NCBI RefSeq assembly: GCF_002608075.1
Contig: NZ_LAHA01000059.1
Location: 1,421 to 50,834, forward strand
DNA length: 49,414 nucleotides
Source: Nostoc linckia z4
GTDB lineage: Bacteria > Cyanobacteriota > Cyanobacteriia > Cyanobacteriales > Nostocaceae
Reading direction: 5' to 3'
Shown: positions 41,871 to 49,414 of the stretch, one piece after another
How the letters are laid out: each line of letters begins with the position of its first letter
Numbering within the stretch: position 1 is the first letter of the stretch
The notes under the pieces: model-generated
Told to the model about the DNA's origin: nothing
The model's database searches: none
What the model saw: the letters and a program-made list of their open reading frames with translations, nothing else
Program-made: the position numbers and the translations under genes

Positions 41871-44800
41871 TTACTCATCAATGTAGCTCTGAATCCAAGG
41901 GTCACTTGTGTAGGCGCTAGCCTTCTGAGAATTAAATTTTTGTCCCTCTGGTTGGAGATTATTCAAATCTTTATACCATTTCTCTACTTCTGCCATCTTC
42001 ATTCCTTCGATACTTTTTGTGCCATTTTCGACAGAAAACTGTTCTGTATCCACTTTTTGACTGATGTAATCTCGCCATTGTATTTTGTGTCCAATAGTTG
42101 CAAAATCTTCACCTTTTTTTGCATTTTCCTTTCTTGGCAAATACTTTGTTTGGTTATTTGGGCCTACGATACATTCATATTCAGTTCGGCCATTCTGCTG
42201 TCTTTGGCTAATATTTTGCCAATATGTCTTCTCAAAGTCTCCCCAATTAGGGCGTGTGCTACCATCCCACAATTTTTGTCCGCTGTCATCTTCCTTGTAG
42301 GGTCTCTGTGTGAGGTTTCGGTTTCTTTTATTCTCCTGCGGTTGTCCTTCAGTTTCATTATCTGCCTTCCGCTTGCTCCCTGCGCGAGTACGTGAGTCAA
42401 ATCGATGCTCTGTGGACGCTTGTGAAGCTTCAGTTTGCGATCGTGTTGTGGCTCGCACGCTTCGTCCCCTTGGGCCTTGTCCTGTCGGTAAACAGCTTCC
42501 TCTGCCAGAAAAGCGACACCATGTCCCATCTTCTTTTTGCTTCCATTCGTGGTCGTTGGGTAGTTTAATTTCTTCTACAAATTCTCCCTCATCGATCGCC
42601 TTCGGTTCAGCTTTTCCTGCCACTGCAAGTTCTGTATTCAGTTCTTGTGATGTTAATTGACTACCTTCCTTTGCAGCAGTGTTCTGAAGAACCTCCTGTT
42701 CTTTGGGCGACATTGATACATCGCTATCTGATTTCAAACCTTGAGATGCACCCGTATTTGCCTCAGTCCGGGTACTGTTCTCGGAAGCAGATCCACTTTC
42801 AGGCGGTTTCATCGTCGTTTCCGGGGTATTGGCTTCTGTGTGAGGCGGTTTCACTTCAGTATCAGCACCCGCACCTTTAGTGGAATAAGGCCCTTTAAGA
42901 TACTCTGCCGGAATAGTACCTTTAATTAGATATTCCCCATCGCGTGTTGTGTTGTAGTATGCCAACAACCGACGGCTAAGTTTGCTAGATTGTCCTTTGC
43001 TGATACCCAAGGAAGCAACATAATCAGGAATACCTTGGGGGCCGTTGGCAATGGCAGCATCGACATCTATATCTTTTTTAACAGTTGTAGCGATTTGAGA
43101 AATTTCATCCGTAATCATCTTGGAAATCTGCTCAGGGGTTAATACCTCAACATTCTTGAGATTGCCTGATTCGATATCTGCTCGTAATTTTGGTAAATCG
43201 AGTTCGATTTCTGAACCGCCGTATGTCTTGGCAACACCACCGCTTTCTGTCAGGAAGGAAGTGTAGGGACTATCTCCCTTAGCAGGATCGCTACCATAAA
43301 CGTGTTCTAGAGGAGTCGCTTTGCCGTTGGGATTTGCTGGAACTAGAGAACCATCTTCAACAACACGAGATTTTGTTTTACCTTTGTAATTAAATTGGCT
43401 AGCAAAATCGTCATCTTGGCGAATAATGCGAACAATTTCTTGATTTTTATCTGTAGTTGCCGGATTTGGTTCTTGTTCGCCTGGGGATTTTGTTGTTGTA
43501 TCTTTGGGAACTCCTCCTTGAACTTCTGGTTCATCTCCCTGTACGCCTCGTGCGGTGGTTGTTTCGGCTTCAGGCGATCGCACTCCTGTTTCAGGACGCT
43601 GAACATTCGGCACATCGGTGGTTGTAGGTGTATCAACTTTGCCGCCAAAGCCAGTCTTGATTCCCTTACCTAGCGAAGTACCAAATCGCTCCCCGGCTTG
43701 GAAAGTCCTGGTTTGCATATTTTGAATGCCGCGGCCAACTCTACCAAGGTTACTGAGGTTGGCTGTAGAAATGTTGACACCCGCAGCAATACCAGCACCA
43801 ATGAGAACTCCTTCTAAAGTGATGGGGTCTCCGGTTGCTAAGTTGCCAAAAATACCACCAGCAATATCCGAGGCAACATCAATACCCAATCTCCAGAACG
43901 ATTGAGTCAGACCTGTACCCAGTCTACCTGCTTGAGCCAACATGTTACCGAATACACCACCAGCACCACCAAAAGCACCACCGATCGCCCCTGCTAAGGC
44001 CGCTTTCCCCACGTCATGCAGCAAGTTCTTGCCATCGATGACGTTGCTACCCATCTGAATCACGGCACCAGCCACAGCCCCAACAATTGCCCCACCAACA
44101 ATTGCACCGATTCCCCCTGCTAAAGCTGCACCTGCTCCCAATGCCCCAGCTAGCGCCCCCACTGCCCCAATTACTGCTGGTGCAACGATAATTGCCACAA
44201 CAATTACAGCAATGATTAAGAAAACTTTCAGGACTGTTTTCCACCGGGGTTGTTCTTGGTCTGCTGCTTCTTGGGCATATTTTTGGATATCGGAATCGAG
44301 ATTTGGCTGTTTATCTCCTTGGATTGAACCACGCAACCCTTCTTCTAAGTCATTGACACTCTTTTGGAAGTTAGTGTCCATGTTTTGGTTACTTTGGTCA
44401 AAAGCACTTTGCATTCCTTGGGTGACTTCACCAAAACCTGTAACTGCTGCTTGGGTGGTATCGGTGAGTGTGGTTGTAAAGGCTTGCTGAATTTGATTAA
44501 AGGTGTCTGTAGCGCCTTGATTGAGGTTAGTTAAACTCGTCTTGGCTTCTTGACTAACAGCAGCAGATTCTTCCAGTCCACTTTGGGCAATACCATTCAC
44601 CGCAGTAACCGCTTGCTGTCCACCTTGGGTAATACCTTCTTGGGATGCTGTAATGCCTTGTTGTGTTTGCTCTTGGACTTTAGCCACAGAACTATCGAAC
44701 TGTGCCAAGATTTCTGCTAAAGTGGCGCTTAACTCCTCTGGATTCGGTGCTGGCATTCCTTGGAGTTGGGCTTGGATATCTTGGATGGCTGTTTGCAAAT

Positions 44801-47771
44801 TGGTAGCAGCTTGGCTAACACCATCTTGAATGGAAGCGATCGCCTTTTGAGCATCCCTTTCAATGGCTGAGACTTGCTCATTACCATAAACTGACAACAA
44901 TTGCAATTGAGCAGCTTGCTGTTGGTCTAAAGTTTGTAATGTAGATTGCAGAGTTTGGTTAGCTGTTTGCGTCAACTGGGTTTGTGCGTCTGCCAATTGC
45001 GTCAAAACTTGCTGTTCAACGGAGTTGATATTATCTAAAGTTTGTTGTTGGAGAGTTTGCAGTTGTTGGCGAGACTGATTAGCAACATTATGGATTGCTT
45101 CAATATCCTTCGGTTTGCCTTGTTCGACGGCATCAGCTTGTTTATTGCCTTCTTCAACTAAACTATCTTTGTATTGTTTGGCTACTTCTCTGGCTGCTTT
45201 CGCCCTCGCCTTGAGTCGGTTATCTGTAAGCGGCCCATCCCAGAAGTTATCATCTTTACCAGTAATTTGAGCTTCCCATTCAGTAGCTTTTTGTTCGCCA
45301 AAAGCGATCGCTTCATCGCCTACTTTCACCCCAGCAGCACGATATTTCTCTTTTGCTTGGGTATAAAATTCTTCAATTTTCGCCAGTTGATTGCTTTCAG
45401 TTTCATCTACTTTCTGCACAGATGTTGTATATTCTGCTGCAACCTTTTGGCGTTCTGTGGCAGCTGTTTGGGAAGTTGTCGCTGCTGTTGCCTGATATTG
45501 TGTTTCAATTTGAGCGATAGTTGCTTGGGCTTCACTTTGTACTTGTTGGCGTTGCTGGGCAATTTGGGCGGTAACAGCTGCCTTTTGTTGCTCAACTGCC
45601 ACCATTACAGCAGCTTTGGCATTTTCAGTTGCACCTTGGATACCCGCCTCAATTCCTTGTCCCAGTTGGGTAATTGCTTGCACTCGCAAAGCTGCTTCAG
45701 CCAAAAAGCTATTTGTTATATTTATCGCCTCAGCTTTTTGCTGTTCTTGCAAAATGGCATCTTCACCAGCTTCAGCCGTTTCTTGCTGTTCCGGAGGTGC
45801 AAAGTTAACTTCTGTTGCCACTAATTGGGACGTTTGAGCATTGACAGCGTTTTGCTGGGCTTGTGCTGCCAAAACTTCTGTTGTGGCTTGTTCCTTCTCT
45901 GCCTCAGTTTCCGGCGTCACGGCTTGCGCCATGCTTTCGGGATTTTGGTTATTAATCTGCGGAGGTAATTTTTCTAAACCTGCATCTCCAACAGCATTGG
46001 CTTGCGGTGAAATCTGTTCGCCTTGAGGTGCTTTCGTTTCTGGACTGGCCGCTTGTTCCATAGCTTGTTCGCCAGTCTCAGATCCTTCTGATTCTGATGC
46101 CTTTTCTTCGTCTTCAACATCTTTCTTTTTCTGACTGAGAACTTCAGCCATGCCTGCTTTTACTTCTTTGTCTTCATCATCTTTCTTTGCATCCTTGTTT
46201 GGAGTGAGAGTTTCAATCACACCTGCTTTTACTGCTTTGTCTGTATCATCCTTTTGTGGACTGACATCTTCAGCTACACCTGTTTTATCTGTATCATCCT
46301 TTTGTGGACTGACATCTTCAGCCGCACCTGTTTTATCTGTATCATCCTTTTGTGAACTGACATCTTCAGCCGCACCTGTTTTATCTGTATCATCCTTTTG
46401 TGTGTCATTTTCTGGACTCACACCAGTCGCCGCTATCTCTCCATCCTCTTTAGGCTTGTCTTCCGGTGCAGCCATGTCAACAGAATTGCTGTCAGTGGCA
46501 TTTTTCCCAGACTCAGGTTGTGTTTTGGGGTTTTCGTCTGGTGGTGGTTCTGTGGTTCCCGCCGCTAGCGGAGATTGAACGCCGAGACTTGCTTGGCTTG
46601 CACGATTGTTATCTAATTCCTGACGTACATCATTCTCGACTTTTGCAGCATCTTGTTCTGTGGTTGGTTGAGAAACTGTATTGTTGACATCAAAAGCAAG
46701 TTGGATAGTTTGGCCTGGAAGTTCTTTCGCTTGTAAAAGTTCCTCTTCCTCTTCACATTGCGAGCAACAAACCCGTTGAATATCTACATTTGGCCTTACT
46801 GCTGCTGTTGATGACGAGTCTTTTTGCGGTGCAATTGCGTTACCGTTTTGTTGGACAACGTGAGTTAATTCATGAGCAAGTAATTCCTTGCCTTGATAAC
46901 TGCCAGGATTGTATTCTCCTTGACGAAAGAAAATATCCTGCCCTGTGGTGAAAGCACGAGCTTGGATGGTTTGGTTGAGTTGATGAGAATGTGTATCTGT
47001 GTGGATTTTGACACTGCTGAAGTCAGCGCCAAAGGCCTCCTCCATTGGTTGTCGGATATCGTCTGAGAGTGGCTGCCCATTTTGGCGTGCGTGTTGGATA
47101 GAAGTTTCTAGTTTGGATGTATTTACCACTCCACCACCCTGACGCTGCACCACAGGAGTGGCCGAACCAACTAAAAATTTCCTTTGTAATTGTGTCTCTG
47201 GTAAAGCCTCGTGTTGGATAAATTGCTGATTTCGAGGCTGGCTTATTTTGTGCATCACCTGGCGTGCTACTGTATCAGCTTGCTGTTCGTAAATATCTCC
47301 TGGTTGATTAATTGTGAGTTTTGTTTGCACGCGCAGCGACATTCGACTAATGTCGTGAGTAACTTGGGAGGAAGAATCAAGAGGCTTTGTTTGCAATTCT
47401 TCCTCTTCTTCTAATTCCTGAGATTGAAAATCTGCCGCCGTCCGTTCCTCTTCCTCTTCTGGCAGTTTTTCCCGTTGCACTGTTTGGTGATTTTCAGGCT
47501 CATTCATTTCCTGTATCACCTGTGGTTCTAGTGTCTGGGTTTCTTGTTCCTCAACATCTTCCGGCTGGTTAGTTGTAAATTGTGTTTGTCGGTGTAGCGA
47601 TATTCGACTAATGTCGTGTCCTAGAGGTTTGTTGAGAGATGGCAATTCAGCAGTTGTTTGCCCCAAGACACCAGAGGAGTTTGAACCAAAACCGGGCGTA
47701 GGTTGTCTGAGTTTAGGTATTGAGAAGGAACTAGTGCTAGCTTTCTTGGGCTTGGCTACGCGTTCTCTCAT
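41871..47771 (-). CDS. DUF4157 polymorphic toxin with HNH-like C-terminus
   Basis: 1966 residues from ATG 47771, preceded by AGGAG six bases upstream; 29 further upstream codons are open but lack such a site. Order: basic N-terminus; two HDISR(I/M)SLR/H signatures (about 52 and 139); DUF4157 with HELTH in LLAHELTHVVQQ (about 300), possibly a zinc peptidase; CCSQC with acidic run (about 335); four QKDDTDKTGAAEDVSP-type repeats (about 457-507); long Gln/Ala coiled coil (about 640-1160); glycine/alanine-rich hydrophobic segment (about 1177-1344); a domain with YGSDPAKGDSPYTSFLTES and GGVAKTYGGSEIELDL (about 1445-1625), perhaps ART-like; and a terminal region with IGHKIQWRDYI and NLQPEGQKFNSQKA (about 1895-1965), resembling an HNH/treble-clef nuclease. 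Candidate cargo of a contractile injection system. Confidence 0.88.
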   Translation of the reverse strand: MRERVAKPKKASTSSFSIPKLRQPTPGFGSNSSGVLGQTTAELPSLNKPLGHDISRISLHRQTQFTTNQPEDVEEQETQTLEPQVIQEMNEPENHQTVQREKLPEEEEERTAADFQSQELEEEEELQTKPLDSSSQVTHDISRMSLRVQTKLTINQPGDIYEQQADTVARQVMHKISQPRNQQFIQHEALPETQLQRKFLVGSATPVVQRQGGGVVNTSKLETSIQHARQNGQPLSDDIRQPMEEAFGADFSSVKIHTDTHSHQLNQTIQARAFTTGQDIFFRQGEYNPGSYQGKELLAHELTHVVQQNGNAIAPQKDSSSTAAVRPNVDIQRVCCSQCEEEEELLQAKELPGQTIQLAFDVNNTVSQPTTEQDAAKVENDVRQELDNNRASQASLGVQSPLAAGTTEPPPDENPKTQPESGKNATDSNSVDMAAPEDKPKEDGEIAATGVSPENDTQKDDTDKTGAAEDVSSQKDDTDKTGAAEDVSPQKDDTDKTGVAEDVSPQKDDTDKAVKAGVIETLTPNKDAKKDDEDKEVKAGMAEVLSQKKKDVEDEEKASESEGSETGEQAMEQAASPETKAPQGEQISPQANAVGDAGLEKLPPQINNQNPESMAQAVTPETEAEKEQATTEVLAAQAQQNAVNAQTSQLVATEVNFAPPEQQETAEAGEDAILQEQQKAEAINITNSFLAEAALRVQAITQLGQGIEAGIQGATENAKAAVMVAVEQQKAAVTAQIAQQRQQVQSEAQATIAQIETQYQATAATTSQTAATERQKVAAEYTTSVQKVDETESNQLAKIEEFYTQAKEKYRAAGVKVGDEAIAFGEQKATEWEAQITGKDDNFWDGPLTDNRLKARAKAAREVAKQYKDSLVEEGNKQADAVEQGKPKDIEAIHNVANQSRQQLQTLQQQTLDNINSVEQQVLTQLADAQTQLTQTANQTLQSTLQTLDQQQAAQLQLLSVYGNEQVSAIERDAQKAIASIQDGVSQAATNLQTAIQDIQAQLQGMPAPNPEELSATLAEILAQFDSSVAKVQEQTQQGITASQEGITQGGQQAVTAVNGIAQSGLEESAAVSQEAKTSLTNLNQGATDTFNQIQQAFTTTLTDTTQAAVTGFGEVTQGMQSAFDQSNQNMDTNFQKSVNDLEEGLRGSIQGDKQPNLDSDIQKYAQEAADQEQPRWKTVLKVFLIIAVIVVAIIVAPAVIGAVGALAGALGAGAALAGGIGAIVGGAIVGAVAGAVIQMGSNVIDGKNLLHDVGKAALAGAIGGAFGGAGGVFGNMLAQAGRLGTGLTQSFWRLGIDVASDIAGGIFGNLATGDPITLEGVLIGAGIAAGVNISTANLSNLGRVGRGIQNMQTRTFQAGERFGTSLGKGIKTGFGGKVDTPTTTDVPNVQRPETGVRSPEAETTTARGVQGDEPEVQGGVPKDTTTKSPGEQEPNPATTDKNQEIVRIIRQDDDFASQFNYKGKTKSRVVEDGSLVPANPNGKATPLEHVYGSDPAKGDSPYTSFLTESGGVAKTYGGSEIELDLPKLRADIESGNLKNVEVLTPEQISKMITDEISQIATTVKKDIDVDAAIANGPQGIPDYVASLGISKGQSSKLSRRLLAYYNTTRDGEYLIKGTIPAEYLKGPYSTKGAGADTEVKPPHTEANTPETTMKPPESGSASENSTRTEANTGASQGLKSDSDVSMSPKEQEVLQNTAAKEGSQLTSQELNTELAVAGKAEPKAIDEGEFVEEIKLPNDHEWKQKEDGTWCRFSGRGSCLPTGQGPRGRSVRATTRSQTEASQASTEHRFDSRTRAGSKRKADNETEGQPQENKRNRNLTQRPYKEDDSGQKLWDGSTRPNWGDFEKTYWQNISQRQQNGRTEYECIVGPNNQTKYLPRKENAKKGEDFATIGHKIQWRDYISQKVDTEQFSVENGTKSIEGMKMAEVEKWYKDLNNLQPEGQKFNSQKASAYTSDPWIQSYIDE
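46243..46402 (-). repeat. 48-bp coding tandem repeat in the toxin gene
   Basis: Three to four near-identical 48-bp units encode QKDDTDKTGAAEDVSP. They sit in the acidic spacer between the DUF4157 domain and the coiled coil, and should vary in number between strains. Confidence 0.85.
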
Positions 47772-47930
47772 TTGCTTCTCCTGATGCCCGTGTAGTAAGG
47801 TGGATGCTATTTCGTTGATATAGATATGTACAGTAGTGCGATCGCCCTTCCCACACAATTAATCAAAAGTCTACAATCAATGCAAAATCAAGTTCTTTTT
47901 TCTCTTGAAGGACAATAATTGACTGATGAC

Positions 47931-48072
47931 TAGACCTCTTGCAATCAATTGCTTTTTGTATTCTTGTGGTTAAAGGTTAAAGGGGAAAGGTTAAAGGTTA
48001 AAGGGAAAAGGAAAAATACCAAACCTTTCCCCCTTTCCCCTTCCCCTTTTCCCGACTTCTCTTAGAAGTCTA
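47931..48072. mobile_element. Family B MITE upstream of the toxin gene
   Basis: Left end TAGACCTCTTGCAATCAATT, right end AGAAGTCTA; the core has GGTTAAAGGGGAAAGG heptamers and CCTTTCCCCCTTTCCCC. It is close to an inverted copy of the element at 26641-26744 (shared AAAAATACCAAACC and GCAATCAATTGCTTTTTG). The gap 47772-48104 also has three CATCAAC heptamers at about 48085-48105 and no gene. Confidence 0.65.
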
Positions 48073-48104
48073 CTAATGACCGGTCAACCATCAACCATCA
48101 ACCA

Positions 48105-49274
48105 TCAACGAGTCTTCGTGAGGATTTTTTGGGAATAAAATGAGGCTGATTCTTGGTTTTTGGCGCAATCTTGGGCAAATTTAATGAGATGATGTCCCAC
48201 AAGACCGACGTGAATCAAGCTTTCAATATCGCCTGTTTTGAGTGCTGGTTTGGCCATTTTCCAGAATGTTTGACGATAGTTACTAAATATACCTATCCGC
48301 ACCAAAATATTTATTAAATAAGTTAAACCTTTACGAATGTTAGCCCCAGAAGTGCGGGCGGGGCTGTTAGGAACTTTGATGCGGTTTGGGTAGGTGTGTT
48401 CCATGTTGTAGGCAAACCGCTGATATAAGAATTCTGGTTCGTAAGCTCTGGTGATGCAGCGCCGCCACATTTCCACAACTTCGTCGTAAGGCATTAAAAA
48501 TTCTACATTTGATTCGCGGTTTTCATCAAATACAAGCCTTCCTTCTGCTTCTAATCTCCGCCATAATGGAGTTCTTGGCAATGCATGAAGTAAGTTAATT
48601 GTCAACATGGGAATTTGAGAGGCGCGAATAAATTCGAGAATGCGATCGCCTGTTTCTGGTGTATCTGTATCTAAGCCGATAATGATCCCCGATACAACTT
48701 CCATGCCATAGCTATTTAAAATCTGAATGGCTTTTAAAATCGGCAGACTCAGATTTTGGTCTTTGGAAATGGCGTGGAGGGCTTGTGGTTCTGGTGTTTC
48801 AATGCCACAAAAGATGGTGCAGAAATAAGCTTCGCGCATCATCTCCAACAGTTTGGGACTTTGAGCGAGGTTGAGAGTTGCTTCGCAGGCAAATTGGATG
48901 GGATAGCCATTGCGTTTTTGCCAGTCAATGAGGTGAGGAAGCAAATTCATGGCGGCGCGGCGATCGCCAACAAAGTTATCATCAACAAAATATACTGCTC
49001 CCAAATTGCCTGATTGACGCATTGCGTCTAACTCAGCCACAACTTGCTGTGGCGTTTTCATCCGTGGGTTGCGTCCATAAAGTTCGGGAATATCACAAAA
49101 CTCGCAACGATAAGGACAACCACTAGAAAACTGCACGTTTGCTAGAAAATAATCGTTGATATTCAATAAATGATAAGCTGGGGTGGGAAACTCCCCCAGA
49201 GGTAAACGTTCTTTAGTTTCAAAGCGAATTTGTTGTTGGGGACGTTCCGAGTGTTGGTCTAGATACTCAATCAT
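48105..49274 (-). CDS. Radical SAM protein lacking its B12-binding N-terminus
   Basis: 389 residues from ATG 49274; the frame stays open to a TTG at 49355, but that part overlaps an out-of-frame asd fragment. The radical SAM site is C53, C57 and C60 in SGCPYRCEFC, with YFVDDNFVGDRRAAMNLL and FCGIETPEPQAL following as in the large B12-binding-domain radical SAM proteins of cyanobacteria. Those proteins usually carry ~150 more N-terminal residues forming the cobalamin domain, which is absent here, so the gene is a 5'-truncated copy. It may be translated but is probably not fully functional. Function of the intact family is largely unknown. Confidence 0.78.
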   Translation of the reverse strand: MIEYLDQHSERPQQQIRFETKERLPLGEFPTPAYHLLNINDYFLANVQFSSGCPYRCEFCDIPELYGRNPRMKTPQQVVAELDAMRQSGNLGAVYFVDDNFVGDRRAAMNLLPHLIDWQKRNGYPIQFACEATLNLAQSPKLLEMMREAYFCTIFCGIETPEPQALHAISKDQNLSLPILKAIQILNSYGMEVVSGIIIGLDTDTPETGDRILEFIRASQIPMLTINLLHALPRTPLWRRLEAEGRLVFDENRESNVEFLMPYDEVVEMWRRCITRAYEPEFLYQRFAYNMEHTYPNRIKVPNSPARTSGANIRKGLTYLINILVRIGIFSNYRQTFWKMAKPALKTGDIESLIHVGLVGHHLIKFAQDCAKNQESASFYSQKILTKTR

Positions 49275-49278
49275 GTCA

Positions 49279-49414
49279 TCAAATTGCTTCCGAGTGTGCC
49301 CGGAGTACGGGAACCCGTACACAAGTAGCAGTAATTCTGATTTGCTGGTTGCCAAAAATCTTTCGGGTTTCGTTGACCATTTTCATTTCTTCCTCACAAT
49401 AACCCAAATCGTTT
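49279..49414 (-). pseudogene. asd: Truncated aspartate-semialdehyde dehydrogenase gene (asd) fragment
   Basis: Entering from the right edge, the minus strand reads EEEMKMVNETRKIFG then TATCVRVPVLRAHSEAI and a stop at 49281-49279. This is a conserved stretch of Asd (the ETRKI region and the RVPVxxxHSEA substrate-site histidine). Intact Asd continues for another ~70-80 residues after this point; here it runs directly into the truncated radical SAM gene. The upstream part of asd lies outside the window. Confidence 0.8.

Noticed and set aside
41823..42395. 190-codon plus-strand frame
   Set aside because: Antisense to the conserved C-terminal nuclease-like region of the toxin gene; composition is that of a shadow frame.

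Overview
The window looks like a chromosomal piece of a filamentous, probably heterocyst-forming (Nostocales-type) cyanobacterium. The HIP1 octamer GCGATCGC is very frequent. Heptanucleotide tandem repeats of the Nostoc/Anabaena type and small inverted-repeat (MITE-like) elements fill most gaps. Cyanobacterial gene families are present: sucrose-phosphate phosphatase, NifJ, a caspase-GUN4 fusion, DUF4351 nucleases, Uma2 and WD40-AAA proteins. I see no tRNA, rRNA or CRISPR array, and only one decayed IS fragment (IS1-type).

Region 1 (1-8 kb): a partial RluA-type pseudouridine synthase running off the left edge, an unknown exported membrane protein with its own terminator, a caspase-like protease fused to GUN4, proline iminopeptidase and xseA. 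Region 2 (8-14 kb): an accessory island between xseA and xseB. It holds a large LRR-Roc-COR (Roco) GTPase, a DUF6883 gene split by a 124-bp MITE, a DUF4926 protein fused to a GD-repeat/helical protein, a 20-21 bp tandem array, an inverted MITE copy and a Uma2 nuclease. The Roco C-terminus and the third gene share a TINQxGxGDN tag. A decayed second 3' end of xseA is still fused to xseB, so the island separated a formerly coupled pair.

Region 3 (14-24 kb): housekeeping and metabolic genes (sucrose-phosphate phosphatase overlapping ruvA, bioF, an SDR oxidoreductase), an IS1 remnant, then a same-strand set encoding an exported formylglycine-generating enzyme, an exported sulfatase with a CSPTR active site and a bile-acid/sodium-symporter-family permease. 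Region 4 (24-34 kb): a DUF4157-type protein, a NrdG-like radical SAM activase, and a divergent pair of related AAA-like ATPases: one with an N-terminal TIR domain, the other with a membrane segment and about 14 WD40 repeats. A 21-bp tandem array lies between them. Region 5 (33-39 kb): a DUF4351 nuclease-like protein and nifJ carrying several low-complexity insertions.

Region 6 (39-48 kb): a MazF/antitoxin pair lying between two copies of the 3' end of a neighbouring gene, then a likely polymorphic-toxin locus. It comprises a 1966-residue protein (DUF4157 peptidase-like domain, long coiled coil, glycine-rich hydrophobic segment, a putative ART-like domain and a C-terminal HNH-like nuclease) followed by two translationally coupled genes that are candidate immunity or accessory proteins. 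Such DUF4157 proteins are known cargo of extracellular contractile injection systems, but no injection-machine gene is in this window. At the right edge an N-terminally truncated radical SAM gene is joined to a truncated aspartate-semialdehyde dehydrogenase gene.

The best candidates for undescribed biology are the Roco / DUF6883 / DUF4926-GD operon with its shared tag, the TIR-AAA and AAA-WD40 divergent pair, and the DUF4157 toxin locus. All functional statements rest on reading motifs by eye; no searches were run.
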